From: Streptomyces gobiensis
Lineage (GTDB): Bacteria; Actinomycetota; Actinomycetes; Streptomycetales; Streptomycetaceae
Reading direction: 5' to 3'
Length of the DNA: 64,000 bases
Assembly (NCBI RefSeq): GCF_021216675.1
Contig: NZ_CP086120.1
Coordinates: forward strand, 1,966,501-2,030,500
The notes under the pieces are model-generated. The model saw only the letters and a list, made by a program, of their open reading frames with translations. It did not search any database and was not told where the DNA came from. Shown here one piece after another: positions 25,185 to 34,690 of the stretch. The first letter of the stretch is position 1, and every line of letters begins with the position of its first letter. A program made the position numbers and the translations under genes.

Positions 25185-25332
25185 GGAATTCCTTCTTCAC
25201 GCGCGGACCGATTGCCCCTGCCCCTCAAACCCCCGTAGGGAAGAGCGAATCGGACATTTGGCCCGCCAATTTCAAGACAACTCAATGGCAGTTGAGCGAT
25301 GCCCTTTGTATCACCGGACATCCACCGCGGGC

Positions 25333-25372
25333 GGGCCGGTTCCCAGCCGGACGTATCAGCTGAGACCGGCCC
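25333..25372 (-). terminator. Candidate hairpin terminator after the ABC-F gene
   Basis: GGGCCGGT (25333-25340) and ACCGGCCC (25365-25372) form an 8-base stem around a 24-base loop that has some internal pairing. It lies 46 bases after the ABC-F stop codon. The rest of the 233-base gap includes overlapping short inverted repeats near 25280-25300 that may belong to the promoter of the PQQ-like gene. Confidence 0.4.
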
Positions 25373-25417
25373 GGAATACCGCCGTTACCCGCTGTCCGTG
25401 CGTTCGCGATCCGCGCG

Positions 25418-27229
25418 CTACTCCGCCTCGGCCAGCTCCAGCCAGCGCATCTCCAGCTCTTCCTGCTGCTGAGCCAGCTCCCGCAGCTGAGCGTCGAGCT
25501 TCGCCACCCGCTCGAAGTCGGTGGCGTTCTCGGCCATCTCCGCATGGACCTTCGTCTGTTTTTCGCCGATACGGTCCAACTGCCGCTCGATGCGCTGAAG
25601 CTCCTTTTGCGCCGCCCGGGAAACGGCCGCGGGCTTGGCGGGTTTCGCCGCCGCCGGGGCCGACGGGGCCGCGGGCGCCGGAACCGCTGCCTCCCGCTGC
25701 CGGGCCCGGCGCTCCAGATACTCATCGATCCCCCGCGGCAGCATCCGCAGCGTCGCATCGCCGAGCAGCGCGAGAATACGGTCCGTGGTGCGCTCTATGA
25801 AGTACCGGTCATGGCTGATGACGACCAGCGAGCCCGGCCAGCCGTCCAGCAGATCCTCCAGCTGGGTCAGCGTCTCAATGTCCAGATCGTTGGTCGGCTC
25901 ATCGAGGAAGAGCACATTCGGCTCGTCCATCAGCAGCCGCAGGATCTGCAACCGCCGACGCTCCCCACCGGACAGATCACCGACCGGTGTCCACTGCTTC
26001 TCCTTCACAAAGCCAAAGCGCTCACACAGCTGCGAGGCGGTCATCTCCCGGCCCTTGCCCAGGTCAACCCGTGAGCGCACCTGCTCAACGGCCTCCAACA
26101 CCCGGCACTTGGGGTCGAGCTCGGCGACCTCCTGGGAGAGATAGGCCAGCTTCACCGTCCGGCCGACCTTGATCTGCCCGCCCGCAGGCTGCGTCTCGCC
26201 CTGGCTGCGGGCCGCGTCCGCGAGGGCACGCAGCAGCGAGGTCTTGCCGGCGCCGTTGACACCGACCAGCCCGATACGGTCACCGGGCCCGAGCTGCCAG
26301 GTCAGATGCTTCAGCAGCACCTTGGGGCCCGCCTGGACGGTGACGTCTTCCAGCTCGAAGACCGTCTTTCCCAGCCGGGAGTTGGCGAAGCGCATCAGCT
26401 CGGCGGTGTCCCGTGGCGGCGGCTCGCTCGCGATCAGCTCATTGGCCGCCTCGATACGGAAGCGGGGCTTGCTGGTCCGCGCGGGGGCCCCGCGGCGCAG
26501 CCAGGCCAGCTCCTTGCGCATCAGGTTCTGCCGCTTGGCCTCCTCGGTGGCGGCGATCCGCTCCCGCTCGGCCCGGGCGAAGACGTAGTCGCTGTACCCG
26601 CCCTCGTACTCATGGACGGTCCCGCCCTGCACATCCCACATCCGGGTGCAGACCTGATCCAGGAACCATCGGTCGTGCGTCACACAGACCAGCGCCGAGC
26701 GGCGCGCCCGCAGATGCGCCGCCAGCCAGGCGATGCCCTCCACATCCAGGTGGTTGGTGGGCTCGTCCAGCACGATCAGATCCTGCTCGGCGATCAGCAG
26801 CTTGGCGAGCGCGATCCGCCGCCGCTCACCACCGGAGAGCGGCCCGATGACGGTATCCAGTCCCTGCGGGAAGCCGGGCAGATCGAGACCGCCGAAGAGT
26901 CCGGTCAGCACATCGCGGATCTTCGCCTCGCCCGCCCACTCATGGTCGGCCATGTCCCCGACCACCTCGTGCCGCACGGTCGCCCCGGGATCGAGCGAGT
27001 CATGCTGGGTGAGCACTCCCAGCCGCAGCCCCCCGGAGTGCGTCACCCGCCCCGTATCGGCGGGCTCGAGCCGGGCCAGGATCCGGATGAGGGTGGTCTT
27101 GCCATCCCCGTTGCGGCCGACGACACCGACACGGTCGCCTTCGTTCACCCCGAGAGAGATGCCGTCGAGCAGCGTGCGCAGGGCGTACGCCTTGCTGACG
27201 GCTTCCAGATTGACGAGGTTGACGGCCAT
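25418..27229 (-). CDS. ABC-F family ATPase (Uup-like)
   Basis: A 603-residue duplicated ABC ATPase without membrane segments. The first domain has Walker A GRNGDGKTT, signature LSGGERRRIALAKLL and Walker B LIVLDEPTNHLD. The second has GVNGAGKTS, LSGGERRRLQILRLL and VLFLDEPTNDLD. Between them is the charged linker rich in Arg and Glu (ATEEAKRQNLMRKELAWLRRG) that in ABC-F proteins reaches into the ribosome. A C-terminal coiled coil (about 535-600) after an Ala/Pro-rich spacer resembles Uup, which acts in translation or DNA transactions. AGGAG precedes the ATG. Antibiotic resistance is possible for ABC-F proteins but nothing here points to it specifically. Confidence 0.9.
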   Translation of the reverse strand: MAVNLVNLEAVSKAYALRTLLDGISLGVNEGDRVGVVGRNGDGKTTLIRILARLEPADTGRVTHSGGLRLGVLTQHDSLDPGATVRHEVVGDMADHEWAGEAKIRDVLTGLFGGLDLPGFPQGLDTVIGPLSGGERRRIALAKLLIAEQDLIVLDEPTNHLDVEGIAWLAAHLRARRSALVCVTHDRWFLDQVCTRMWDVQGGTVHEYEGGYSDYVFARAERERIAATEEAKRQNLMRKELAWLRRGAPARTSKPRFRIEAANELIASEPPPRDTAELMRFANSRLGKTVFELEDVTVQAGPKVLLKHLTWQLGPGDRIGLVGVNGAGKTSLLRALADAARSQGETQPAGGQIKVGRTVKLAYLSQEVAELDPKCRVLEAVEQVRSRVDLGKGREMTASQLCERFGFVKEKQWTPVGDLSGGERRRLQILRLLMDEPNVLFLDEPTNDLDIETLTQLEDLLDGWPGSLVVISHDRYFIERTTDRILALLGDATLRMLPRGIDEYLERRARQREAAVPAPAAPSAPAAAKPAKPAAVSRAAQKELQRIERQLDRIGEKQTKVHAEMAENATDFERVAKLDAQLRELAQQQEELEMRWLELAEAE

Positions 27230-27318
27230 AGGGCTCCTCTGACGCGGGCTGATCAGCAGCCAAGCCTAGTGGGCCGCACTCCCGTAGCCGTACGGATACG
27301 AGGGGTCATCGAACGGCC

Positions 27319-27348
27319 GCCTCCCCCCCAAGGCCGCCGGGGGGAGGC
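27319..27348 (-). terminator. Hairpin terminator after the penicillin-binding protein gene
   Basis: GCCTCCCCCC (27319-27328) pairs with GGGGGGAGGC (27339-27348) around a 10-base loop, 38 bases beyond the stop codon of the minus-strand penicillin-binding protein gene and before the ABC-F gene. Confidence 0.65.
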
Positions 27349-27385
27349 GCGAGGCGCCGTCAGGAAGGGACGGGCACCGGCCGGG

Positions 27386-29041
27386 TCAGCCCGCGTTGAG
27401 GATCTGGGCCACGACCGGCCCCGCGTTCTTGCCGCCGTGGCCGGAGTCCGGGATGACCGCTGCGGCCGCGAGGTCGCCGCGGTAGGCGATGAACCAGGCG
27501 TTCGGCTTCTTCTGCCCGTCGACCTCCGCGGAGCCGGTCTTCGCGCCCTTGTCGCCGCTCACCGAGGCCATCGCCTCGGCCGCGGTGCCGCTGGTCGCGG
27601 TGAGCTGCATCAGGGAGCGCAGATCCTGGGCGGTCGCCGGGGACATGGTGCGCGGTGCCTTGGCGAGGGTGCGGTTGTCCAGCGACGGTGCCACGATCAC
27701 CGGCTGCTTGAAGGTGCCGTCCTTGACCGTCGCCGCCACCGAGGCCATCGTCAGCGGGTTCATCCGGACCGCGCCCTGGCCGATCAGCGAGGCGGCCATC
27801 TGGGCGTCGGACTGCACCGGCACCCTGCCGTCGAAGGTTCCGGCGCCCACCTGCCAGTTGAGGCCGAGGCCGAAGACGTCCCGGGCCTGCTTGGTGAGGT
27901 CGTCATCCTTCAGCTCGGGCGCCTGGCTGATGAAGGCGGTGTTGCAGGAGGCGGCGAAGCTCTGCGCGAAGGTGCCGTTCTTGATCTCGAACTTGTCGAG
28001 GTTCTGGAACTTCCAGCCGCCGTGGGTGAAGTACTTCGGGCAGGGGTGGGACGCGTTGGTTTTCGCCAGTCCCTTCTCCAGCAGCATCGACGCGCTGACG
28101 ACCTTCCAGGTCGAGCCGGGCGCCAGCGAGCCGCGGAGCGCGGAGTTGAAGCCGGTGGCCGGGGCGTTGGCGATGGCCAGGATCTCCCCGGTGCTCGGCT
28201 TGATGGCGACCGCGGACCCCTTCTTCTTACCCTTCAGTGCCTTCATCGCGGACTTCTGGAGCTCCGCGTCCAGGGTGGTCTTCAGGGTGCCCGGGGTGCC
28301 CTCGGAGAGCTTGAGCAGTGTCTCGCCGTCTTTGCCGTCCTTGCCGACGACGCGGGTCTCGACGCCCGGCTTGCCGTCGGTCTTGTCGGCGTACCGCTTG
28401 CGCAGATCGGCCAGGACCGCGTCCAGCTCCGGGTACTCGTCCTTGGTCAGCTCGGTGCCGTTGCGGTCCACCGCCTTGACCGGCGGGTCACCGGAGGCGT
28501 CGGTGACGATGGTCTCGCCGTCGCCCAGCTTGGGGTGCAGCACGGTGGACTGCCACTGGACGAGGGGCTTGCCATCGGTCTCGTCCCGTACGACGGTCAG
28601 CGCGGAGTCGTAGGTCCATGCGGAGCTCTGCTCCTCGTAGGTGAGCCGCGTCGTCACCTTGAAAGGGACTTTCGTCCCCGAAGGAGTGCCTTCCGTCAGC
28701 CGGATCTGCGAGGCGCGGCCATCCTTCTGGAAGCTGGTCAGCGCCTTGGCGGCGGCCGTCTCGTCATCGGTGAGGGCGGCGGCCCCGGCAGTGTCACCGT
28801 CCTGCCAGGCGGTGAGAAATTCCTTGGCGGTCGCCTGCACTTCCGCCGCGCTCGGCGGACCGGTTTCGACGGCCTTTTCCGGCTTTTCGCTTTCTTCGGG
28901 GGCGGCCACCGACGTCTCGTCCGTGCCGCCGTCCACGCCCTCGTCGCTGTTCCCCACCAGGGCGTACGCCCCGAATCCGGCGGCTCCCACCACCGCGGCG
29001 CAGACAGCGCCGATTACCGCCATCTTCTGACCGTCACGCAT
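27386..29041 (-). CDS. Penicillin-binding transpeptidase
   Basis: A 551-residue D,D-transpeptidase that cross-links peptidoglycan. After an uncleaved signal anchor (about 7-28, MAVIGAVCAAVVGAAGFGAYAL) comes an acidic linker and an NTF2-like MecA N-terminal domain (VQATAKEFLTAWQDGD...). The transpeptidase domain has the three active-site motifs: STWK (in LAPGSTWKVV, nucleophile Ser), SCN and KTGSAE. The NTF2-like domain places it with PBP2a/PBP3-type class B enzymes. The minus-strand neighbour pmt follows 83 bases upstream. Activity in sporulation or cell-wall maintenance is possible but not shown by the sequence. Confidence 0.92.
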   Translation of the reverse strand: MRDGQKMAVIGAVCAAVVGAAGFGAYALVGNSDEGVDGGTDETSVAAPEESEKPEKAVETGPPSAAEVQATAKEFLTAWQDGDTAGAAALTDDETAAAKALTSFQKDGRASQIRLTEGTPSGTKVPFKVTTRLTYEEQSSAWTYDSALTVVRDETDGKPLVQWQSTVLHPKLGDGETIVTDASGDPPVKAVDRNGTELTKDEYPELDAVLADLRKRYADKTDGKPGVETRVVGKDGKDGETLLKLSEGTPGTLKTTLDAELQKSAMKALKGKKKGSAVAIKPSTGEILAIANAPATGFNSALRGSLAPGSTWKVVSASMLLEKGLAKTNASHPCPKYFTHGGWKFQNLDKFEIKNGTFAQSFAASCNTAFISQAPELKDDDLTKQARDVFGLGLNWQVGAGTFDGRVPVQSDAQMAASLIGQGAVRMNPLTMASVAATVKDGTFKQPVIVAPSLDNRTLAKAPRTMSPATAQDLRSLMQLTATSGTAAEAMASVSGDKGAKTGSAEVDGQKKPNAWFIAYRGDLAAAAVIPDSGHGGKNAGPVVAQILNAG

Positions 29042-29124
29042 AAGACTTCTTGACCCTCCACCCCGCCCCGGCTGCGGCGCCAGGGACCTGTTCGACGCAC
29101 CCTAGAGCACAAATGTGACGTGAG

Positions 29125-30825
29125 TCAGATCCACGTGTCGAACCACATACGGGCCCGCCACTGGTCCATGGAAATCTCCTCAGCCGTATAAATCGGCCAG
29201 AAGTAGATGAAGTTCCATACGACCAGCAGCACCAGCACCCCCGCGGTAACCAGGCCGATGGCCCGGCGTCGCTCCGTCGACCCCGGCGGACCGGCGATCG
29301 CGCCGAGCAGCATCGCTACCGCGAGGCACAGGAACGGCACAAAGACGACCGCGTAGAAGAAGAAGATCGTGCGCTCCTGGTAGAGGAACCACGGCAGGTA
29401 GCCCGCCGCCACGGCGCACACAATCGCCCCGGCCCGCCAGTCCCGGCGCAGGGCCCAGCGGTAGAGCACGTAGACCAGCGCGGCGCAGCCCAGCCACCAC
29501 AGCAGCGGGGTGCCCAGCGCCAGCACCTCACGGGCGCAGCCGCTCTGTTCCAGACAGCCTTTCTCGCCGAGTTCCCGGGACTCGTAGAAGTAGGAGACCG
29601 GGCGTCCGCCGACCAGCCAGCTCCAGGGGTTGGACTGGTAGGCGTGGTGGGAGGTCAGCCCGACATGGAAGTTGTAGACCTCGGACTCGTAGTGCCACAG
29701 ACTGCGCAGCGGGCCGGGGACCCAGCTCCACGCGCTGCCCGCGCCGTCCTTCTGCGCCCAGTCCCGGAAGTAACCGCCCCGGGTGACGAACCAGCCGGTC
29801 CAGGAGACGACATAGGTGACGACGGCGACCGGTACAAGGGAGAGGAAGGCCGGGACCGAGTCGCGGCGCAGCATGGCCAGAAGTGGCCGCCGGGCTCCGG
29901 CGGTGCGGCGGGCGCCCATGTCCCACAGCACGGTGAGAACGCCGAAGGCGGCGAGGATGTAGAGGCCGTTCCACTTGGTGCCGATGGCCAGTCCGAGGCA
30001 GAGCCCGGCGGCGAGCCGCCAGGGCCGCAGGCCGAGCGGGACGCGGCCCGCGACGGTGGCGTCGGGTTGGTCGCCGGGCAGTGCGGCGGCGAGCCGCGCC
30101 CGGGATCTGTCGCGGTCGATCAGCAGACAGCCGAAGGCGGCCAGGACGAAGAACATCAGCACCAGGTCGAGCAGCGCGGTGCGGCTCATCACAAAGTGCA
30201 GTCCGTCGACGGCCAGCAGCGCGCCCGCGAGGCAGCCGAGCGCGGTGGAGCGCAGGAGGCGGCGGCCGATCCGGCAGAGCATCAGCACCGAGAGCGTGCC
30301 GAGCAGGGCGACCATGAAGCGCCAGCCGAAGGGGGTGAGGCCGAAGAAGTACTCACCTACGGCGATGATCCACTTGCCGACGGGCGGGTGCACGACATAG
30401 GAGGCCGCGTCGCTCAGCGGGGCGCTGCCGGGGTCCGCCAGGATCTGCTCATTGGCGCCGTCCGGCCAGGTGCCCTCGTAACCCTGCCGCAGCAGCGCCC
30501 AGGCGTCCTTGGCGTAGTACGTCTCGTCGAATATCACCGCATGCGGTGAGCCCAGCCGCCAGAAACGCAGGATTCCGGCGAAGAGCGCGATCAGCACGGG
30601 GCCGCCCCAGCTGGCCCACCGCGGCTGAAGGCCGAGGGCCGACCAGGGGCGGCGGGCGGGGGCCGGATACGACGGCACGAGCCGGTCCCGCACCGTGGTC
30701 CGTGGCGGGGCCACATAGCCGTAGCGGCGCAGCCGCCCCTGCCAGGAGGGCGGCTGTTCCTCCAGATCGTCCCCTCGCTGGGCTGGATTCGCCGTCGGCA
30801 CGGTGTCACTGCTCACGCGGGCCAT
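29125..30825 (-). CDS. Protein O-mannosyltransferase (GT39, Pmt-like)
   Basis: A 566-residue integral membrane glycosyltransferase that transfers mannose from polyprenyl-phosphate-mannose to Ser/Thr of exported proteins. The N-terminal FDETYYAKDAWALL contains the conserved Asp-Glu of the first extracytoplasmic loop, and HPPVGKWIIAVGEYFFG and TKWNGLY are family markers. About ten hydrophobic segments are visible, ending with WNFIYFWPIYT. The C-terminus MWFDTWI is conserved. The first 75 residues are cytoplasmic and Pro/Arg-rich. The ATG at 30825 is preferred; a GTG three codons later is possible. It is divergent from rsmI across 83 bases, the usual Streptomyces arrangement. The name pmt is used for homologues. 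Confidence 0.9.
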   Translation of the reverse strand: MARVSSDTVPTANPAQRGDDLEEQPPSWQGRLRRYGYVAPPRTTVRDRLVPSYPAPARRPWSALGLQPRWASWGGPVLIALFAGILRFWRLGSPHAVIFDETYYAKDAWALLRQGYEGTWPDGANEQILADPGSAPLSDAASYVVHPPVGKWIIAVGEYFFGLTPFGWRFMVALLGTLSVLMLCRIGRRLLRSTALGCLAGALLAVDGLHFVMSRTALLDLVLMFFVLAAFGCLLIDRDRSRARLAAALPGDQPDATVAGRVPLGLRPWRLAAGLCLGLAIGTKWNGLYILAAFGVLTVLWDMGARRTAGARRPLLAMLRRDSVPAFLSLVPVAVVTYVVSWTGWFVTRGGYFRDWAQKDGAGSAWSWVPGPLRSLWHYESEVYNFHVGLTSHHAYQSNPWSWLVGGRPVSYFYESRELGEKGCLEQSGCAREVLALGTPLLWWLGCAALVYVLYRWALRRDWRAGAIVCAVAAGYLPWFLYQERTIFFFYAVVFVPFLCLAVAMLLGAIAGPPGSTERRRAIGLVTAGVLVLLVVWNFIYFWPIYTAEEISMDQWRARMWFDTWI

Positions 30826-30908
30826 CGTAGGCAACAGCCCTGTACGCCTGAACCAGCGTGGCCTTCGCCGAGGCGGTCGCTCGCTGCCGGGCCTGCGAGG
30901 ATGGGGCC

Positions 30909-31751
30909 GTGACCGGAACGCTCGTACTCGCAGGCACGCCCATCGGTGATATCGCCGACGCTCCACCACGGCTCGTCGCCGAGCTGGCCGCGGCGGACAT
31001 CGTCGCCGCGGAGGACACCCGGCGCCTGCGTCGTCTGACGCAGGCGCTGGATGTACGTACCTCCGGGCGTGTTGTGTCGTACTTCGAGGGGAACGAGGCC
31101 GCCCGTACGCCCGAGCTCGCCGACGCGCTTGCCGAGGGGGCCCGGGTGCTGCTGGTCACGGATGCCGGGATGCCCTCCGTGTCGGATCCCGGCTATCGGC
31201 TGGTCGCGGCCGCCGTGGAGCGGGGGATCCGGGTCACGGCCGTGCCGGGGCCATCCGCCGTACTGACCGCGCTCGCGCTCTCCGGGCTGCCCGTTGACCG
31301 CTTCTGCTTCGAGGGCTTCCTGCCGCGCAAGCGGGGTGAGCGGCTGGCGCGGCTGCGGGAGGAGGCCGGGGAGCGGCGCACGCTGGTCTATTTCGAGGCC
31401 CCGCACCGGCTGGCGGCGACGCTGGCCGCGATGGCGGAGGTGTTCGGTGCGGAGCGCCGGGCGGCCGTCTGCCGGGAGCTGACCAAGACCTATGAGGAGG
31501 TCAAGCGGGGGCCGCTGGCCGAGCTGGCCGCCTGGGCGGCTGAGGGGGTACGCGGCGAGATCACCATTGTCGTCGAGGGCGCCGCTCCGCCTGCCCCTCA
31601 GTCGCTGGACGCCGCTGAGCTGGCCCGTCGGGTCGCGGTGCGCGAGGAGGCCGGTGAGCGCCGCAAGGAGGCCATCGCCGCGGTGGCCCAGGACGCGGGG
31701 CTGCCCAAGCGCGAGGTATTCGACGCGGTGGTGGCGGAAAAGCAGAGGTAA
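30909..31751 (+). CDS. rsmI: 16S rRNA (cytidine(1402)-2'-O)-methyltransferase
   Basis: RsmI methylates the ribose of C1402 in the ribosomal decoding centre, using SAM. The 280-residue protein of the tetrapyrrole-methylase fold begins TGTLVLAGTPIGDIADAPPRLV, followed by VAAEDTRRLRRL, VLLVTDAGMPSVSDPG, AVPGPSAVLTALALSG and YFEAPHRL, all diagnostic. The GTG at 30909 follows GAGGATGGGG. The C-terminal 55 residues (SLDAAELARRVAVREEAG...VFDAVVAEKQR) are the helical region typical of actinobacterial RsmI. Confidence 0.95.
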   Translation: MTGTLVLAGTPIGDIADAPPRLVAELAAADIVAAEDTRRLRRLTQALDVRTSGRVVSYFEGNEAARTPELADALAEGARVLLVTDAGMPSVSDPGYRLVAAAVERGIRVTAVPGPSAVLTALALSGLPVDRFCFEGFLPRKRGERLARLREEAGERRTLVYFEAPHRLAATLAAMAEVFGAERRAAVCRELTKTYEEVKRGPLAELAAWAAEGVRGEITIVVEGAAPPAPQSLDAAELARRVAVREEAGERRKEAIAAVAQDAGLPKREVFDAVVAEKQR

Positions 31752-31923
31752 AAGGCAGTTGCCGCCAAACCTACTTTGGGGTAAAGGGCTAAGCTCGAAG
31801 GCAACGCCTCTCCATGGTGATCAGCGCCTTTCCCTGTCCAGGCACCAAATCTGCCCCAATAAACAGGAAGGGCCGCTGCCTTTTCCGCCGTAAGGGCGTC
31901 CACTGGTAGTGGAAGGAGGTGCC
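31752..31923 (+). promoter_or_regulatory. Intergenic region with candidate promoter
   Basis: TTGCCG (31759-31764), about 17 bases and TAAAGG form a weak promoter. AAAGGCAG near 31753 and CTGCCTTT near 31874 are inverted copies 110 bases apart. A short CCACT-ggt-AGTGG hairpin sits just before the ribosome site of the next gene. This could be a structured leader, but I do not recognise a riboswitch class. Confidence 0.2.
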
Positions 31924-32223
31924 ATGAAGGACACCGAGGGCACCCACGGGCACACAATGGCTACGACGGCTCACGAGGCGTACGCCTTCGCTTGTCTGCA
32001 CTGCGGGCACGCCTGGGAGCAGGCGTACGAGATAGAGCACCATGTCGACAACAACAACAGGCCGTTTATCCTCTACTTCGCTGATGGGGAGCGCGTTCCC
32101 TCTCCGCTGACCCGCCTCACCTGCCTCAATTGCGGTGAGCACAACGTCCGTATCATGCGCGCCGGCCGGGCCAACGCCGCGCTCTCCGCGCAGGCCGCCC
32201 AGCGGCGCTCGCCCCACCCCTGA
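31924..32223 (+). CDS. Small zinc-ribbon protein
   Basis: A 99-residue protein with two CxxC knuckles, CLHCGHAW at about 28-35 and CLNCGEHN at about 70-77. The second follows the aligned strands FILYFADGERVPSPLTRLT, so the whole is probably one zinc ribbon with a long insertion. The His-rich start and basic tail (AAQRRSPHP) may contact nucleic acid. A strong AAGGAGGTG site fixes the ATG at 31924. It lies between rsmI and tatD. The family is common in Streptomyces and uncharacterised as far as I know; a regulatory or RNA-binding role is guesswork. Confidence 0.72.
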   Translation: MKDTEGTHGHTMATTAHEAYAFACLHCGHAWEQAYEIEHHVDNNNRPFILYFADGERVPSPLTRLTCLNCGEHNVRIMRAGRANAALSAQAAQRRSPHP

Positions 32224-32245
32224 CACGTTCCCCAGGCAGCCGATC

Positions 32246-32258
32246 TAGGATCGCGCAC
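32246..32258 (+). promoter_or_regulatory. -10 box of a leaderless tatD transcript
   Basis: TAGGAT (32246-32251) lies seven bases before the ATG at 32259, so the transcript would start at the start codon. A CTGACA (32220-32225) overlaps the stop of the previous gene but is 20 bases from the -10 box, so the -35 assignment is weak. Confidence 0.45.
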
Positions 32259-33101
32259 ATGCCGAACCCAGAACGGTCAGCACAGCCCGCGCCGCCGCTT
32301 CCCGTACCGCTCGATGTGGCGGTCGCCGATTCCCATACGCACCTCGATATGCAGAATTCATCCGTCGAGGAAGCGCTGGAGAAGGCGGCCGCCGTCGGCG
32401 TATCCACGGTGATCCAGATCGGTTGCGATCTGGCGCGCGCCCACTGGGCGGCCGAGGTCGCCGCCGAACACCCCACGGTATGGGCCGCGGTGGCCCTGCA
32501 TCCCAATGAGGCGCCACGGATCGCGCTGGATGAGGGCCAGCAGGCCCTGGACGCGGCGCTGGACGGCATCGCGAAGCTCGCCGCGCTGCCGCAGGTGCTC
32601 GCGGTCGGCGAAACCGGGCTCGACTACTTCCGTACGGGGCCGGAGGGCGTCGCCGTCCAGCAGGACTCCTTCCGACGCCATATCGCCCTCGCCAAGGAAC
32701 TCGGCAAGGCGCTGGTCATCCACGACCGGGACGCCCATGACGACGTCCTGCGCATCCTCGATGAGGAGGGCGCGCCCGAGCGCACCGTCTTCCACTGCTT
32801 CTCCGGCGACGCCGCGATGGCCAAGGTCTGCGCGGCCAGGGGCTACTACATGTCCTTCGCGGGGAACGTCACCTTCAAGAACGCCCAGCCGCTGCGTGAC
32901 GCCCTCGCCGTCGCTCCGCCGGAGCTGCTGCTGGTGGAGACCGACGCGCCGTTCCTGACCCCCGCGCCGTACCGCGGACGGCCTAATGCGCCATATCTGA
33001 TTCCGGTCACATTGCGGGCGATGGCTCAGACGAAGCAGCTGGACGAAGACGTGCTGGCAGAGCACGTCGCGACCAATACGGCACGCGCGTTCGGCTACTG
33101 A
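32259..33101 (+). CDS. tatD: TatD family metal-dependent hydrolase
   Basis: A 280-residue TIM-barrel hydrolase of the TatD/YcfH type, a metal-dependent DNase in characterised members. Metal ligands are visible in order: DSHTHLD, GETGLDY, IHDRDAHDD, FHCFSGD and ETDAPFLTP. The C-terminal HVATNTARAFGY is the usual family ending. The first 20 residues are a Pro-rich extension. It precedes rpfB and rsmA, the conserved actinobacterial order tatD-rpfB-ksgA. The choice of tatD over ycfH is conventional; the exact substrate is not known. Confidence 0.92.
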   Translation: MPNPERSAQPAPPLPVPLDVAVADSHTHLDMQNSSVEEALEKAAAVGVSTVIQIGCDLARAHWAAEVAAEHPTVWAAVALHPNEAPRIALDEGQQALDAALDGIAKLAALPQVLAVGETGLDYFRTGPEGVAVQQDSFRRHIALAKELGKALVIHDRDAHDDVLRILDEEGAPERTVFHCFSGDAAMAKVCAARGYYMSFAGNVTFKNAQPLRDALAVAPPELLLVETDAPFLTPAPYRGRPNAPYLIPVTLRAMAQTKQLDEDVLAEHVATNTARAFGY

Positions 33102-33226
33102 CACCCGGTCGCCCCGACGGCTGAACAGCGGCGACATAGCCACCCTCCGTAGTCATACAACTTTGGAGAGTGACAAAACTCCGCTAAGGTCCCGGCCCGC
33201 ATCCGCCGGACCGCTTGGAGTGCGTC

Positions 33227-34690
33227 GTGAGCCATTCACACAGGAGTCACCGCGCCGCGCGCGGCAGCCGCCGCGCCCGCTCCGCAGCCCCGCCCCCACC
33301 CCCGCCCCCATTCCCATTCCCGCCCGTACCAGCACCGTATGAGGCATACCTGCCCTATGAGGTGCATGAGGCGTACAAGCTGTATGAAGCGCCCTATGAG
33401 CGCGACCCGTACGACACCTACCAGCCCTCCTACGAGCCCCGGCTGCCCCGCCAGCCCAGCCGGGCAAGCACGGCCGCACTGGGACTTACCCCCACACCCC
33501 CCGCACCCGTCCCCACACCCGCACCAGTCCCAGCCCCGGCCCCTGGTGGCCGGGCGGCCGCCCGCCGGGCCGCCCACGCCAAGCGCGCTGCCGACCGCCC
33601 CGAGCTGCTGCGCAAGCTGCTGCCGCAGGCGCTGGTGGTGGCCTTTCTGGCGGGTGGCACCACGGCCTTCGTCGCCCAGGACAAGGCCGTCAAGCTCACC
33701 GTCGACGGCAAGCCGACGACCCTGCGCACCTTCGCGAACAGTGTCGCCGACCTGCTGGAGGACGAGGGTGTGGAGGTCGGCCGGCATGATGCCGTCGCCC
33801 CCGCCGCCCATGAGCGGCTGGCCCACGGTGACCGGGTCGCCGTACGCTACGGCCGCCCCCTCATCCTCACCCTGGACGGCCGCCGCCAGCGGGTGTGGAC
33901 CACCGAACGCACCGTCGAGGCCGCACTGCGCCAGCTCGGAGTGCGTGCCCAGGGCGCCTATCTGTCCGTCCCCCGCAGCCGCCCCATCGGCCGGGCGGGC
34001 CTGGAGCTGGTGGTGCGCACCGAGCGCAGCGTCACCTTCCTCGCCGACGGCCGCGAGCATACGGTCCGTACCAACGCCGCCACCGTCCGCGAGGCCATGG
34101 CACAGGCGGGCGTCCGGCTGCGGAACCAGGACACCACTTCGACACAGCTGGACGCCTTTCCACGGGACGGCGAGGTGATCTCCGTACGGCGGATCACCGC
34201 CAACAAGAAGATCCGCGAGGAGCAGATCCCGTTCACCACCGAGCGCCACCAGAATCCGCATCTCTTCCAGGGCACCGAGGTCGTGGAGCGGCCCGGCAGC
34301 CACGGCATCAGACGGGTCACCTACGAACTGCGTACCGTCGACGGGGTCAGACAGAAACCCCGGCAGCTGGAGGCCAGGATGGTACGAAGGCCCGAGGCGC
34401 AGATCATCAAGGTCGGCACCAAGTCGCCGCCCGAGTCGGTGAGCGGCGCCGACCATCTCAACTGGGACGCCCTGGCCCGCTGTGAGTCCGGCGGCCGGAC
34501 GAACCACGTGGACGACTCCGGGACATATGGCGGGCTGTACCAGTTCGACACCCACACCTGGCAGGCGCTCGGCGGCAAGGGACGACCGCAGGACGCACCC
34601 GCCGCTGAGCAGACCTACCGGGCCAAGAAGCTCTATGTGCAGCGGGGGGCGAGCCCCTGGCCGGTATGCGGCCGTAAACTGCACCAGTGA
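33227..34690 (+). CDS. rpfB: Resuscitation-promoting factor RpfB-type
   Basis: RpfB proteins cleave peptidoglycan and help spores or dormant cells resume growth. The 487-residue protein has an unusual N-terminal region of about 130 residues, first Pro-rich ([12 protein letters not shown]), then Tyr-rich ([20 protein letters not shown]), then basic. A transmembrane segment follows at about 131-150. Outside are three DUF348 repeats (first [17 protein letters not shown]), a G5 domain (about 325-400, [12 protein letters not shown]), and the C-terminal Rpf lysozyme-like domain with the catalytic Glu in ALARCESGG and [15 protein letters not shown]. The GTG at 33227 has GGAG six bases upstream. The stop overlaps the rsmA start (GTGA). 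Confidence 0.93.
   Translation: MSHSHRSHRAARGSRRARSAAPPPPPPPFPFPPVPAPYEAYLPYEVHEAYKLYEAPYERDPYDTYQPSYEPRLPRQPSRASTAALGLTPTPPAPVPTPAPVPAPAPGGRAAARRAAHAKRAADRPELLRKLLPQALVVAFLAGGTTAFVAQDKAVKLTVDGKPTTLRTFANSVADLLEDEGVEVGRHDAVAPAAHERLAHGDRVAVRYGRPLILTLDGRRQRVWTTERTVEAALRQLGVRAQGAYLSVPRSRPIGRAGLELVVRTERSVTFLADGREHTVRTNAATVREAMAQAGVRLRNQDTTSTQLDAFPRDGEVISVRRITANKKIREEQIPFTTERHQNPHLFQGTEVVERPGSHGIRRVTYELRTVDGVRQKPRQLEARMVRRPEAQIIKVGTKSPPESVSGADHLNWDALARCESGGRTNHVDDSGTYGGLYQFDTHTWQALGGKGRPQDAPAAEQTYRAKKLYVQRGASPWPVCGRKLHQ

Noticed and set aside
25418..27229. ABC-F gene as a specific antibiotic resistance determinant
   Set aside because: The C-terminal coiled coil and housekeeping neighbourhood resemble Uup-like proteins; no biosynthetic cluster or drug-specific linker feature is visible.
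26306..29053. Long plus-strand open frame opposite the ABC-F and penicillin-binding protein genes
   Set aside because: It crosses two genes with unmistakable catalytic motifs on the minus strand and their intergenic terminator; no domain is visible in it.
33105..33226. Possible c-di-AMP (ydaO) riboswitch before rpfB
   Set aside because: This riboswitch precedes some Streptomyces resuscitation-factor genes, but the conserved core motifs are not present and the gap is too short.
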